Source: CAYMCO01 sp964388955
Lineage (GTDB): Bacteria > Chloroflexota > Anaerolineae > Anaerolineales > E44-bin32
Reading direction: 5' to 3'
DNA: 64,000 bases
Assembly: GCA_964388955.1 (NCBI GenBank)
Contig: CAYMCO010000015.1
Location: 1 to 64,000, forward strand
A program made the position numbers and the translations under genes. Of this stretch, positions 44,814 through 51,792 are shown piece by piece; position 1 is the stretch's first letter, and every line of letters begins with the position of its first letter. The notes beneath the pieces are model-generated. The model was not told the origin of the DNA. It worked only from the letters and a program-made list of their open reading frames with translations, and made no database searches.

Positions 44814-47603
44814 TCAGGTCGCGGGCAATAGCCCGAGGGATCTGGCCTCCGCGACCGCCTGGGTGCGGTTGTTGACCGCGAGCTTGCCGTAGATGTTGCG
44901 GGTGTGAACCTTTACCGTATTATGGGAGAGAAACAATCTCCTGGCGATCTCGCGATTCGTCAGCCCGCGGGCGATGAGCTCGAGCACCTCCAGCTCGCGA
45001 TCGCTCAATGGCTCAACCAACCGTGATTGATCGACCCCGGTCCTCCCTAGAGCGGCTTCAGTAGAGACATCAGGTGCAAACGCGGCAAGTAGGGTGCGAA
45101 CGTACGCCTCCAGCCTGAGGGCATCCGGTCGTATCTTTCCCAACAATGATTTCATCGGCGCACCCTCGCCGACAAATGCGTGCGCATATCCCTCCGGTTC
45201 CGCAAGATCGAGAGCCCGTCCCAGAGAGATGAGCGCTCGAGGGAGCTTGCCCTGGGCTTGAAGCGCGAGCGCCTGAACCACCAGGATTTCGATCATGCTG
45301 CCGATTCTATTGCCATCCTCCGCAGCGTTCAGGAGGCGATCCAGCATTCCAAGTGTATCGCCAATCAAACCCTCCGCGTGGGCTCTCTCATGCTCGGCGA
45401 TCAATATCCTGGCCAGGGTGAGGTGCTCGAACTCGCACAAGTAGCTGGGATCATCGTGAACGGACAGGCCCGCCTGCCGCGCCCAAAGCAGGCCTTCGTC
45501 CAACTTGCCCTGTCTCAACTTCGTCCGGGCGACCAGCGCCGCCAGGGGGCGTATGTCGGGAATAGGATGCCGATAATATAGGCGTTGTGCCTCCTCCAGA
45601 ATCCGCCCAACAGCCTCCAAGTTTCCAGCGGACTCCATCAATCGAGCCCGAGCGAGCACCCAGTGTCGATACCAGGGGGGGAACGCCGGCAGCTCGCCTA
45701 GTTCCTCGCTATTCTCCAGATGCCGTCTGGCCGCTTCCAGATCACCCTGCTCATGGCACAGCTCACTCAACCCCAGATGCACGACCGCCATTTCCGGCAG
45801 AACGGGTTCCCCCCGCTCCGCAGCCAAATCCAGGAGCTGTATATAGGTTTGTTTCGCTTCGTTGAGACGGCCCTGGGCGATCATGATGTCCGCCAAATAC
45901 GAGGTGAAGCTGATGACGAAAGGGAGCTTTCCTAGAAGCCGCATATAGGATATGGCATCGGAGATCGCCCGGTGGGCCGCCTCCAAATCCCCGGTCGACC
46001 AGTATGCGAACCCCGGGAGGATGGCTGAGAGACTGCGCTCGAAATAGTCATCGTCAGGCAGGAGGTCGAGCGCCCGTTGAGCGTAGGACACAGTGCCGGC
46101 GACGTCTCCGAGCGCCTGAGTGAGATAGGCGCGTGCATTGGCTATGGATCCCGACAGTGATCGCCGTTCCTGCTCGCTCAGGGCTGCCGTGTGGCCCGAT
46201 GGGGGATCGGATTGGTGATTTCTGGCTGCTGTTGAGTCCAACCATCGTTCGGCATCCCGCAGACGGAGGTCGGCGCCCTCCAGATCGCCGAAATCTATCA
46301 ATGACCAGCCATAGCCCGCGCTGAGTAGAGGCCTGGAACGAACAACTTCGTCTGGAATGGCCTCCACCCATCGCAGCCAGTAGAGTCCCCCGTAGTTCAT
46401 GTGCATTTCACGCCAGGCTGTTTCGGCCAAGCAGGCTGCTCGCTCATGATCCTTGGCTCTCAGAGCATGCTCTATCGCCTGCTCGGTGAACCTATTGGCC
46501 TCATACCACTCACTGGCCCTCAAGTGCAGGGTTGGTTGTTGTTGGGGTTGGGCTTGGCGCAAGCGTTGGCGCAATAGATCGGCGAAGAGATGATGATAGC
46601 GATACCAACGCCGCTCGTTGTCCAGGGGAACGACAAACAGATTCACATGCTCGAGATATTCAAGGATCTCCTGACCATTGTTCTGGCCGGTCAGGGCATC
46701 GCATAGTGACCCGTTCAGCCTCTCCAGAATCGCAGTCTGGAGCAGAAAGGCTTGAATGCCTTCCGATTGTTGATGCAGCACTTCTTCCAGCAAATAATCG
46801 AGCACGAGCCGGTGGCTGCCGGTAAACGATTTGATCAGTTCGCTCTTGTCTTCCTTGCCACGCAGTGAGATGGCAGCCAATTGCAGCCCCGCGATCCAGC
46901 CCTCCGTGCGTCTCTCGAGTGCGGCGATGTCTTCGTCCAGCAGATCCAACCCCATGACCTGGTTTAGGAATGCGGCAGCTTCGGCTGTGGTGAAGCGGAG
47001 ATCCCCTGCGCGCAGCTCCGTCAACTGGTCAGCCACCCGCAGCTTTGCGATCGGCAACTCCGGGTCCATGCGTGTCAGGATGACGATGTGCATCTGTGGC
47101 GGCAAGTGTTCAAGGAAATAGGTGAGCGCCGCAATCACATCGGGCGCCTCGATGTGATGGAAATCGTCCATGACCACGAGGGCCCGATTCTCGAAGCCCT
47201 CGAACTCGTTGATCAGAGCGGTGAGCACGGCCTCGGCCGGGGGAGGGTGCGGCGATTGGAGCATATCCAGCAGACGGCCTTTCTCGGGCGATTCAAGGCC
47301 CTTGACCCTGAGGAGTGCCGTGATCAGGTACGTCAGGAATCTGGCCGGATCATTGTCCGCCTCGTCCAGCGAATACCAGGCAATTTGAAGGCGGTTCGGG
47401 TCTGAATCTCGGGAGTGGGCCCGGAGCATCTCCACCCATTCGCTGATGACCGAAGTCTTGCCGAAGCCGGCGGGGGCGGAGATAAGGATCAATCTACGAT
47501 GCAATCCATCGTTCAAACGCTCGATCAGACGCGGCCGAGCAACGCGTTTGGATCGAGCGGGCGGGACATACAGCTTCGTGTACAGGATCTCTTCGTCGGG
47601 CAC
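44814..47603 (-). CDS. MalT/LAL-type LuxR transcriptional regulator (second of three)
   Basis: A 929-residue regulator with Walker A SAPAGFGKT (residues 42-50), Walker B ALVVMDDFHHIE, a TPR-like middle, and a C-terminal LuxR HTH with ARGLTNREIARRLFLSHNTV. It aligns from the first residues with the third regulator (LYVPPARSKR versus LFIPPARANL), and their HTH recognition regions are nearly the same (NTVKVHTRNIYGKLAVNNRT versus NTVKAHTRNIYGKLDVNNRT). Promoter copy D follows its stop codon. The GTG start at 47603 lies very close to the -10, leaving a leader of only about ten bases. Confidence 0.93.
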   Translation of the reverse strand: MPDEEILYTKLYVPPARSKRVARPRLIERLNDGLHRRLILISAPAGFGKTSVISEWVEMLRAHSRDSDPNRLQIAWYSLDEADNDPARFLTYLITALLRVKGLESPEKGRLLDMLQSPHPPPAEAVLTALINEFEGFENRALVVMDDFHHIEAPDVIAALTYFLEHLPPQMHIVILTRMDPELPIAKLRVADQLTELRAGDLRFTTAEAAAFLNQVMGLDLLDEDIAALERRTEGWIAGLQLAAISLRGKEDKSELIKSFTGSHRLVLDYLLEEVLHQQSEGIQAFLLQTAILERLNGSLCDALTGQNNGQEILEYLEHVNLFVVPLDNERRWYRYHHLFADLLRQRLRQAQPQQQPTLHLRASEWYEANRFTEQAIEHALRAKDHERAACLAETAWREMHMNYGGLYWLRWVEAIPDEVVRSRPLLSAGYGWSLIDFGDLEGADLRLRDAERWLDSTAARNHQSDPPSGHTAALSEQERRSLSGSIANARAYLTQALGDVAGTVSYAQRALDLLPDDDYFERSLSAILPGFAYWSTGDLEAAHRAISDAISYMRLLGKLPFVISFTSYLADIMIAQGRLNEAKQTYIQLLDLAAERGEPVLPEMAVVHLGLSELCHEQGDLEAARRHLENSEELGELPAFPPWYRHWVLARARLMESAGNLEAVGRILEEAQRLYYRHPIPDIRPLAALVARTKLRQGKLDEGLLWARQAGLSVHDDPSYLCEFEHLTLARILIAEHERAHAEGLIGDTLGMLDRLLNAAEDGNRIGSMIEILVVQALALQAQGKLPRALISLGRALDLAEPEGYAHAFVGEGAPMKSLLGKIRPDALRLEAYVRTLLAAFAPDVSTEAALGRTGVDQSRLVEPLSDRELEVLELIARGLTNREIARRLFLSHNTVKVHTRNIYGKLAVNNRTQAVAEARSLGLLPAT

Positions 47604-47620
47604 GCGCCCCCCTGGTGCCC

Positions 47621-47649
47621 AGTATATATCCCGGGGAGCGGGTGTTCAA
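47621..47649 (-). promoter_or_regulatory. Promoter of the second MalT-like gene
   Basis: -35 TTGAAC (47644-47649), 17-base spacer, -10 TATACT (47621-47626) on the minus strand. The -10 region reads GATATATACTG, identical to that before the third MalT-like gene. The predicted transcript start is about ten bases before the GTG at 47603. Confidence 0.65.
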
Positions 47650-47894
47650 GGCGTCATAACTCCAGCAATTCATGAAAACCGTTATCTGCTCTCCACACAC
47701 AGGATGAACTGGAGGGCGTGAGCCCCACGGTCGCCCGAAACGCCAGGAGCATCACGGGTGGACGCTGCCGCGGTTGTGCATATCAAAGATCGCGATCTGA
47801 TCATCGGCCGCAAGCGGGGCTTTGAATTCATTGGACAAGCGGATCAGATCCAATTCTCATACAATAGTCCATCGAGACGACTGAACATGGGCGA

Positions 47895-48542
47895 ATGAAA
47901 GACTGTGACATGGAGATAGAGCCGTTTGTTGAAGGCCTGGTTGCGGGCTACGGGATCGCGATCCCGGTGGGGGCGGTCGCGGTGTTGATCGTCAATACGA
48001 GCATTCAATGCGGCTTTCGGGTCGGATTCTTTGCTGGCGCCGGCGCGGCGACCGCCGATTTCATCTACGCCATCCTGGCAGGCCTCGCCGGGGCCGCGCT
48101 GGAGCGGTTCCTTCACCCCGCCGCGGTGGCCCTGCACTTCACGAGCGGGATCGTGATCATCCTGCTGGCGGCATCCATCTTCCGCCGGGGTTTGGCGCGG
48201 CCAGGTGACGAGGAAGAGTCTGCACTGATCTGCGGACCGATGCGCATGTACTTGCAGTTCCTTGGCATCACAATCATCAACCCGCTCACGGTCGTGTACT
48301 TCACCGCCCTGATCCTTGGAAGCGATCCAAGGGAAGCGCTCAGCCCCTCAGCGGTTGGTCTCTTTGTGTTGGGAGTGGGCGTCGCCTCCCTTTCCTGGCA
48401 AACGTTTCTTGCAGGTCTGGGAGGGCTTGCCCGGGATCGACTGCCCCGTAGCTTCCGCCGGCTCACCGCCCTGGCCGGGGGTCTCTTGGTGGCGGTGCTT
48501 GGGTTGAGAGTCCTGGTTTCGGCGATGCTTGAATACACATAG
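47895..48542 (+). CDS. LysE/RhtB-family amino-acid exporter
   Basis: A 215-residue membrane protein with six helices in the LysE pattern. The first helix holds GYGIAIPVGAVAVLIVNTSI, the central region FLGITIINPLTVVYFTALIL with the conserved NP motif, and a charged loop (RRGLARPGDEEES) separates helices 3 and 4. Such proteins export amino acids or related small molecules. It is the only plus-strand gene between 9 and 54 kb. The start is uncertain: neither 47895 nor the ATG at 47910 has a clear ribosome site. Confidence 0.85.
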   Translation: MKDCDMEIEPFVEGLVAGYGIAIPVGAVAVLIVNTSIQCGFRVGFFAGAGAATADFIYAILAGLAGAALERFLHPAAVALHFTSGIVIILLAASIFRRGLARPGDEEESALICGPMRMYLQFLGITIINPLTVVYFTALILGSDPREALSPSAVGLFVLGVGVASLSWQTFLAGLGGLARDRLPRSFRRLTALAGGLLVAVLGLRVLVSAMLEYT

Positions 48543-48613
48543 CCCGTCCCGCAAGGGTCGTTTGGAGCAGCTACTCTGGGGGCGGTGTGGATCCGAATCC
48601 GGACGGAGTGATC

Positions 48614-48892
48614 CTAATCGATCCGAATCGCAAGAATGGTGGTGTCATCGGACAAGGGTGTTCCGCCTGCAAAACTATCCAATCGGTGCCTGATCTCTCG
48701 AATCGTATCGGCAGGGGATGCCAGATAGAGCCCCTCTACTATGTCTTGCAGGCGCCGCATTCCGAACATCTCCTCCGCCGGGTTGGTCGCCCCTACAAGC
48801 CCGTCGGTGTACATCAAGAGCAGGTCACCCGATCCCATCTGTATCGACCCTTCAAGACTCTTGGGGTTCAACCTCCTCACCCCTGGCAACAT
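48614..48892 (-). pseudogene. C-terminal fragment of a SpoIIE/PP2C-type phosphatase
   Basis: A 92-residue frame matching the end of a RsbU/SpoIIE phosphatase domain: GDLLLMYTDGLVGATNPAEE, FGMRRLQDIVE and GTPLSDDTTILAIRID, with the terminal metal-binding DD. The N-terminal two thirds with the other acidic metal ligands are missing. It begins inside the end of the small gene at 48852, in another frame, as if a deletion had joined the two. Without the missing part it cannot be an active phosphatase. Confidence 0.72.
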
Positions 48893-49115
48893 GGATCACC
48901 GATATCAGCGGCAGTCCGAGAGAGTACAGCCGGCGCAGCATCCCGTGGAGGGCGGCCTGATCCAATGCCCCGGCCAAGGTTGTCACGGGGGGGCCATCCC
49001 CCTCGCGCTCAAAGCTGATCACCATCCCCTCCACCCATTCCGCTCCGCGCAGGTCGATCTCCCCAGGCACTCTGATCTCGTAGTTGGCGGGCTGATCCAG
49101 GGAAAGCTTCTTCAT
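48852..49115 (-). CDS. Small conserved soluble protein, paralog of the exporter-linked one
   Basis: An 87-residue protein, paralogous to that at 10752-10979: NYEIRVPGEIDLRGAEWVEG, then ALDQAALHGMLRRLYSLGLP and LISV. The last residues (ARGEEVEPQES) do not match the paralog and overlap the start of the phosphatase fragment, so the original C terminus may have been lost at the junction. The ATG at 49115 lies 13 bases after the MDR stop codon. It is the third gene of cassette G. Confidence 0.78.
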   Translation of the reverse strand: MKKLSLDQPANYEIRVPGEIDLRGAEWVEGMVISFEREGDGPPVTTLAGALDQAALHGMLRRLYSLGLPLISVIHVARGEEVEPQES

Positions 49116-49128
49116 GGTCCCTTTCAAT

Positions 49129-50079
49129 TCACATCTCGATGATGAGTTTGCCTTGAGTGTGCCCCCCTGCAAGTTGGTGCAGAGCGGATGGGAGCTCAGC
49201 GAGAGTATAGCACCGGCCAATCCACGGTCGGATTCTACCCCTCTCAAGGAGTTCTTTGATGATTCCGAGGTCCCCCTTGGTCGGCCGCTTTGGCTGCAGC
49301 GGCACCATCCTTCTGCCGGCACGCATGGACCGGATCCTTCCCACCACGGCAAGGGCTGGAGTGAACTCGGTCGTGATAAAGACGCCATGGGGCCTGAGGG
49401 CGCAGCGGCATTCGGCGAACGTGCGCTTCGCGGCGACATCAAAAATGAGGTCATAGCGCCCGCCGTCTTGGGTGAAGTCGTCTTGTGTGTAATCGAGGGC
49501 GTGGTCCGCGCCCAACTCCTGCACCATTTCGAGATTGTCAGTGCTGCACACACCGGTCACCTCGGCCCCGTAGGATTTCGCAATCTGCACTGCGAAGCTC
49601 CCCACGCCACCGGATGCCCCGTTGATCAGGGCCTTCTGCCCCTCCCTGATCGCCCCCACGTCCCGCAGCGCGTGCAGGGCTGTGGAGGCTGCCGCCCCAA
49701 CAGCCGCAGCCGCCTCGAAGGTCAAACCCCCCGGTTTGAGCTGGATTTCATCCCTTTTGACACACGCATATTCGGCAAAGCACCCGTTGCCGGTGGACCC
49801 GAAAACCTCATCTCCCGGCTGGAAATCGGTTACACAGGGCCCAGCAGCCTCGACCCGCCCGGCCAAGTCTATCCCCAGCACCTCGTGCTTCGGCTTGAAG
49901 AAACCGGCCATAATACGCGTGATAAATGGTGACCCGGTGAGGAAGTGCCAGTCGAGCCAGTTGACGGAAGCGGCATGGACTTTGACCAGGACCTCATTGA
50001 CATCGACGGAGGGTACATCGATTTCCTGGAGCCGGAGCCCTTCGGGGGGGCCATACCTATCGTAGACCATTGCCTTCAT
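49129..50079 (-). CDS. Zinc-free MDR oxidoreductase, cassette G
   Basis: A 316-residue MDR protein: MKAMVYDRYGPPEGLRLQEI at the start, NGASGGVGSFAVQIAKSYGA as the NADPH loop, and GGHTQGKLIIEM at the end. It lacks zinc ligands. Compared with the paralog at 42468 it shares the extra arginine-rich stretch (GRIRSMRAGRRMVPLQ) before the C terminus. It starts 51 bases after a DUF4386 gene, so the pair repeats the arrangement of cassettes C and E. Confidence 0.9.
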   Translation of the reverse strand: MKAMVYDRYGPPEGLRLQEIDVPSVDVNEVLVKVHAASVNWLDWHFLTGSPFITRIMAGFFKPKHEVLGIDLAGRVEAAGPCVTDFQPGDEVFGSTGNGCFAEYACVKRDEIQLKPGGLTFEAAAAVGAAASTALHALRDVGAIREGQKALINGASGGVGSFAVQIAKSYGAEVTGVCSTDNLEMVQELGADHALDYTQDDFTQDGGRYDLIFDVAAKRTFAECRCALRPHGVFITTEFTPALAVVGRIRSMRAGRRMVPLQPKRPTKGDLGIIKELLERGRIRPWIGRCYTLAELPSALHQLAGGHTQGKLIIEM

Positions 50080-50130
50080 GGCGTTGCCGTGCCTTTCCCA
50101 TTGGAGCCCTGCTTCAGCCTCAATCGCTCT

Positions 50131-50811
50131 TCAGACGGCACTCTCCCGGATACCGAAGATCACGAGGTAGAAGCCCAAAATCAGTTCGAAAGCGACCATG
50201 GGCAACATCATGACCATGTTGGCGTTCTCTGGCAGATCGACGACCAATGCCAAGACAGAACCCAGAGCGAACACGACAGCACTGGCTACCCCGTAGATGG
50301 CCAGGGCGACGGGGATTACCCGGCCCTTGAGGAACAAGTAGTTGTTGAACAGGCTACCAATTGACAGGAAGACGAAGGAAGTCCAGACAGCCAACGTCGA
50401 CGCAGCGATGAGAATCTGGCCAAGAATCTCGACATCCCCCATCCCGGCCGCGGACGATGTGATGGCTGAACGGCCCAATGTCAGCACCAGGTAGTCCGGA
50501 ATCTTCGCCCCCGCCTGGAGCACAACCTCCGCGATCCGCCATCCCAAGGCAAGGAGGGCTAAGTAATGGTTGATGGGTCTCAGGACGACGTACAGCGAAA
50601 ACGCCAGGGACATGACCGCGACCATGGCCAAGAAATCGATCGAGACGGCCGTCCGATATTGGACTGCGTTGGCTGCCACGAGGCCGAGAGTGCTGGGGAT
50701 ATCCGCTGCGTTGATAAGCTTACCCTTGAGCGCCAAGTTGGCCACAAGAAAAGCCAACACAGTCGATACATAGAGCGCACCAGTAATCCTGGAAACTCGC
50801 TTCCGGTCCAT
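50131..50811 (-). CDS. DUF4386-like membrane protein, cassette G
   Basis: A 226-residue protein with seven hydrophobic segments, of the DUF4386 type. Blocks include ITGALYVSTVLAFLVANLAL, LALGWRIAEVVLQAGAK and GRVIPVALAIYGVASAVVFA. Function unknown. The ATG at 50811 has a GGAGG site. Promoter copy G lies about 50 bases upstream and the MDR gene follows directly. Confidence 0.83.
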   Translation of the reverse strand: MDRKRVSRITGALYVSTVLAFLVANLALKGKLINAADIPSTLGLVAANAVQYRTAVSIDFLAMVAVMSLAFSLYVVLRPINHYLALLALGWRIAEVVLQAGAKIPDYLVLTLGRSAITSSAAGMGDVEILGQILIAASTLAVWTSFVFLSIGSLFNNYLFLKGRVIPVALAIYGVASAVVFALGSVLALVVDLPENANMVMMLPMVAFELILGFYLVIFGIRESAV

Positions 50812-50864
50812 TCCTGCCTCCTGAACCGCGTTTCAACGCCTGCAAATTTCGATTGGCCATATTG

Positions 50865-50894
50865 AGCATATCCGGAGAGTGGGGCCAGTGTCAT
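50865..50894 (-). promoter_or_regulatory. Shared-motif promoter, copy G (upstream block degenerate)
   Basis: Minus strand: -35 ATGACA (50889-50894), 18-base spacer, -10 TATGCT (50865-50870). The block before the -35 reads GGAGGTATGAC, one change from GGGGTATGAC. The distal TTAACCC block is not recognisable here. The predicted transcript start is about 47 bases before the DUF4386 ATG at 50811. Confidence 0.6.
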
Positions 50895-50953
50895 ACCTCC
50901 AAATCCTGCCCAACATGGGCGCAAACGAAATCTCAAATATGGCGATCCCGCGT

Positions 50954-51427
50954 TTAGATCTCCGGTCGTCGGAAGTAAGCCCGTCTTCCGATCAACAGAA
51001 CCCCCGCTGCGATCACGCCCAGGAACAGGAAGAGATATGTCTGGAGGCAAGGGCCTGGCCAGTTCAGAATCGCAAGCTCATACGTCCCTTGAATGATCGC
51101 GTTGGCGATGAGCATGATCCCCCAGAAGAGCCCCAGCGCCCAAGCAAATCGCCTTCCCCGTCTGAGCTCGATGGCAAGGTAAATCCCCAGGATGCCGATC
51201 CACAGCTCTTCCCACAGCGGTTTGAGCATGCTCAGATTGAAGTATCCGAGCGCCGCCGGTTCGATGGTCCTGACATCGAACTGAGATCCGGCGTACTTCA
51301 GCCCGTGCTCGATGATGACGGTCCCTCCACTCAGCAAGAGCAGGGGCACGGTCCATAGGAGAAATAGGATCGAAAGGGCCATTATGACAATCCATACTAA
51401 TCTGGAAGTTCCCTTCCCCGCGGACAT
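50954..51427 (-). CDS. Uncharacterised membrane protein
   Basis: A 157-residue protein with four hydrophobic segments: SRLVWIVIMALSILFLLWTV at the N terminus, LWIGILGIYLAIELRRGRRF in the middle, and two helices near the C terminus. I do not recognise the family. The ATG at 51427 has GAGGAG seven bases upstream; a longer reading to 51703 would run through promoter copy F and is rejected. It follows the 38-residue gene at 51487, and both would be transcribed from promoter copy F. Confidence 0.8.
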   Translation of the reverse strand: MSAGKGTSRLVWIVIMALSILFLLWTVPLLLLSGGTVIIEHGLKYAGSQFDVRTIEPAALGYFNLSMLKPLWEELWIGILGIYLAIELRRGRRFAWALGLFWGIMLIANAIIQGTYELAILNWPGPCLQTYLFLFLGVIAAGVLLIGRRAYFRRPEI

Positions 51428-51486
51428 TGAGCTTCTCCTCATCTCCATCCCTTGGCATTTGATTCTGCCCCCACGATTTTCGAAGC

Positions 51487-51603
51487 CTACTCCCTCTTCT
51501 CCCGATAGACCGAGACGAACCAGAGCAGGCCGATGCCGGTGAAGAACGCTCCCAGCCCAGCAAATACATGAAAAAAGGCCGCGATGGCTTCGGATGCATC
51601 CAT
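51487..51603 (-). CDS. 38-residue single-pass membrane protein
   Basis: A very short gene encoding MDASEAIAAFFHVFAGLGAF followed by FTGIGLLWFVSVYREKRE. One hydrophobic helix spans about residues 7-31, with an acidic N terminus and a basic C-terminal tail, so it would sit N-out, C-in by the positive-inside rule. The ATG at 51603 has a GAAGGAGGAG site, among the strongest in the window. It is the first gene behind promoter copy F and directly downstream of the third MalT-like gene. Confidence 0.72.
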   Translation of the reverse strand: MDASEAIAAFFHVFAGLGAFFTGIGLLWFVSVYREKRE

Positions 51604-51674
51604 GTTCTCCTCCTTCTCGTCGCGAGTTCTCGAAACGCGCGATGGGCCCCAAACTGCGCCCACCCTTCAAATGC

Positions 51675-51731
51675 AGTCTAAGCACGACTAGACCGCGTGT
51701 CATACCCCGAAAGGACTATTCAAAGGGTTAA
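51675..51731 (-). promoter_or_regulatory. Shared-motif promoter, copy F
   Basis: Minus strand: -35 ATGACA (51698-51703), 17-base spacer, -10 TAGACT (51675-51680). GGGGTATGAC overlaps the -35 and TTAACCC begins at 51731, 25 bases beyond. It lies 61 bases after the stop codon of the third MalT-like gene and about 65 bases before the ATG of the 38-residue protein. Confidence 0.75.
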
Positions 51732-51792
51732 TTCAATCCAATTCGAAGGGAAAAGAGCGAGATATTGAAAATCGAAGAATGGCGGCCAGCGA

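Noticed and set aside
47652..47658. GTCATAA near the second MalT-like gene as an eighth shared-motif copy
   Set aside because: It lacks the GGGG and TTAACCC blocks and has no -10 at the right distance; the TTGAAC/TATACT pair explains the promoter better.
50954..51703. Long reading (249 codons) of the membrane protein at 50954-51427
   Set aside because: It would run through the -35 and -10 of promoter copy F and over the 38-residue gene; the internal ATG has a good ribosome site.
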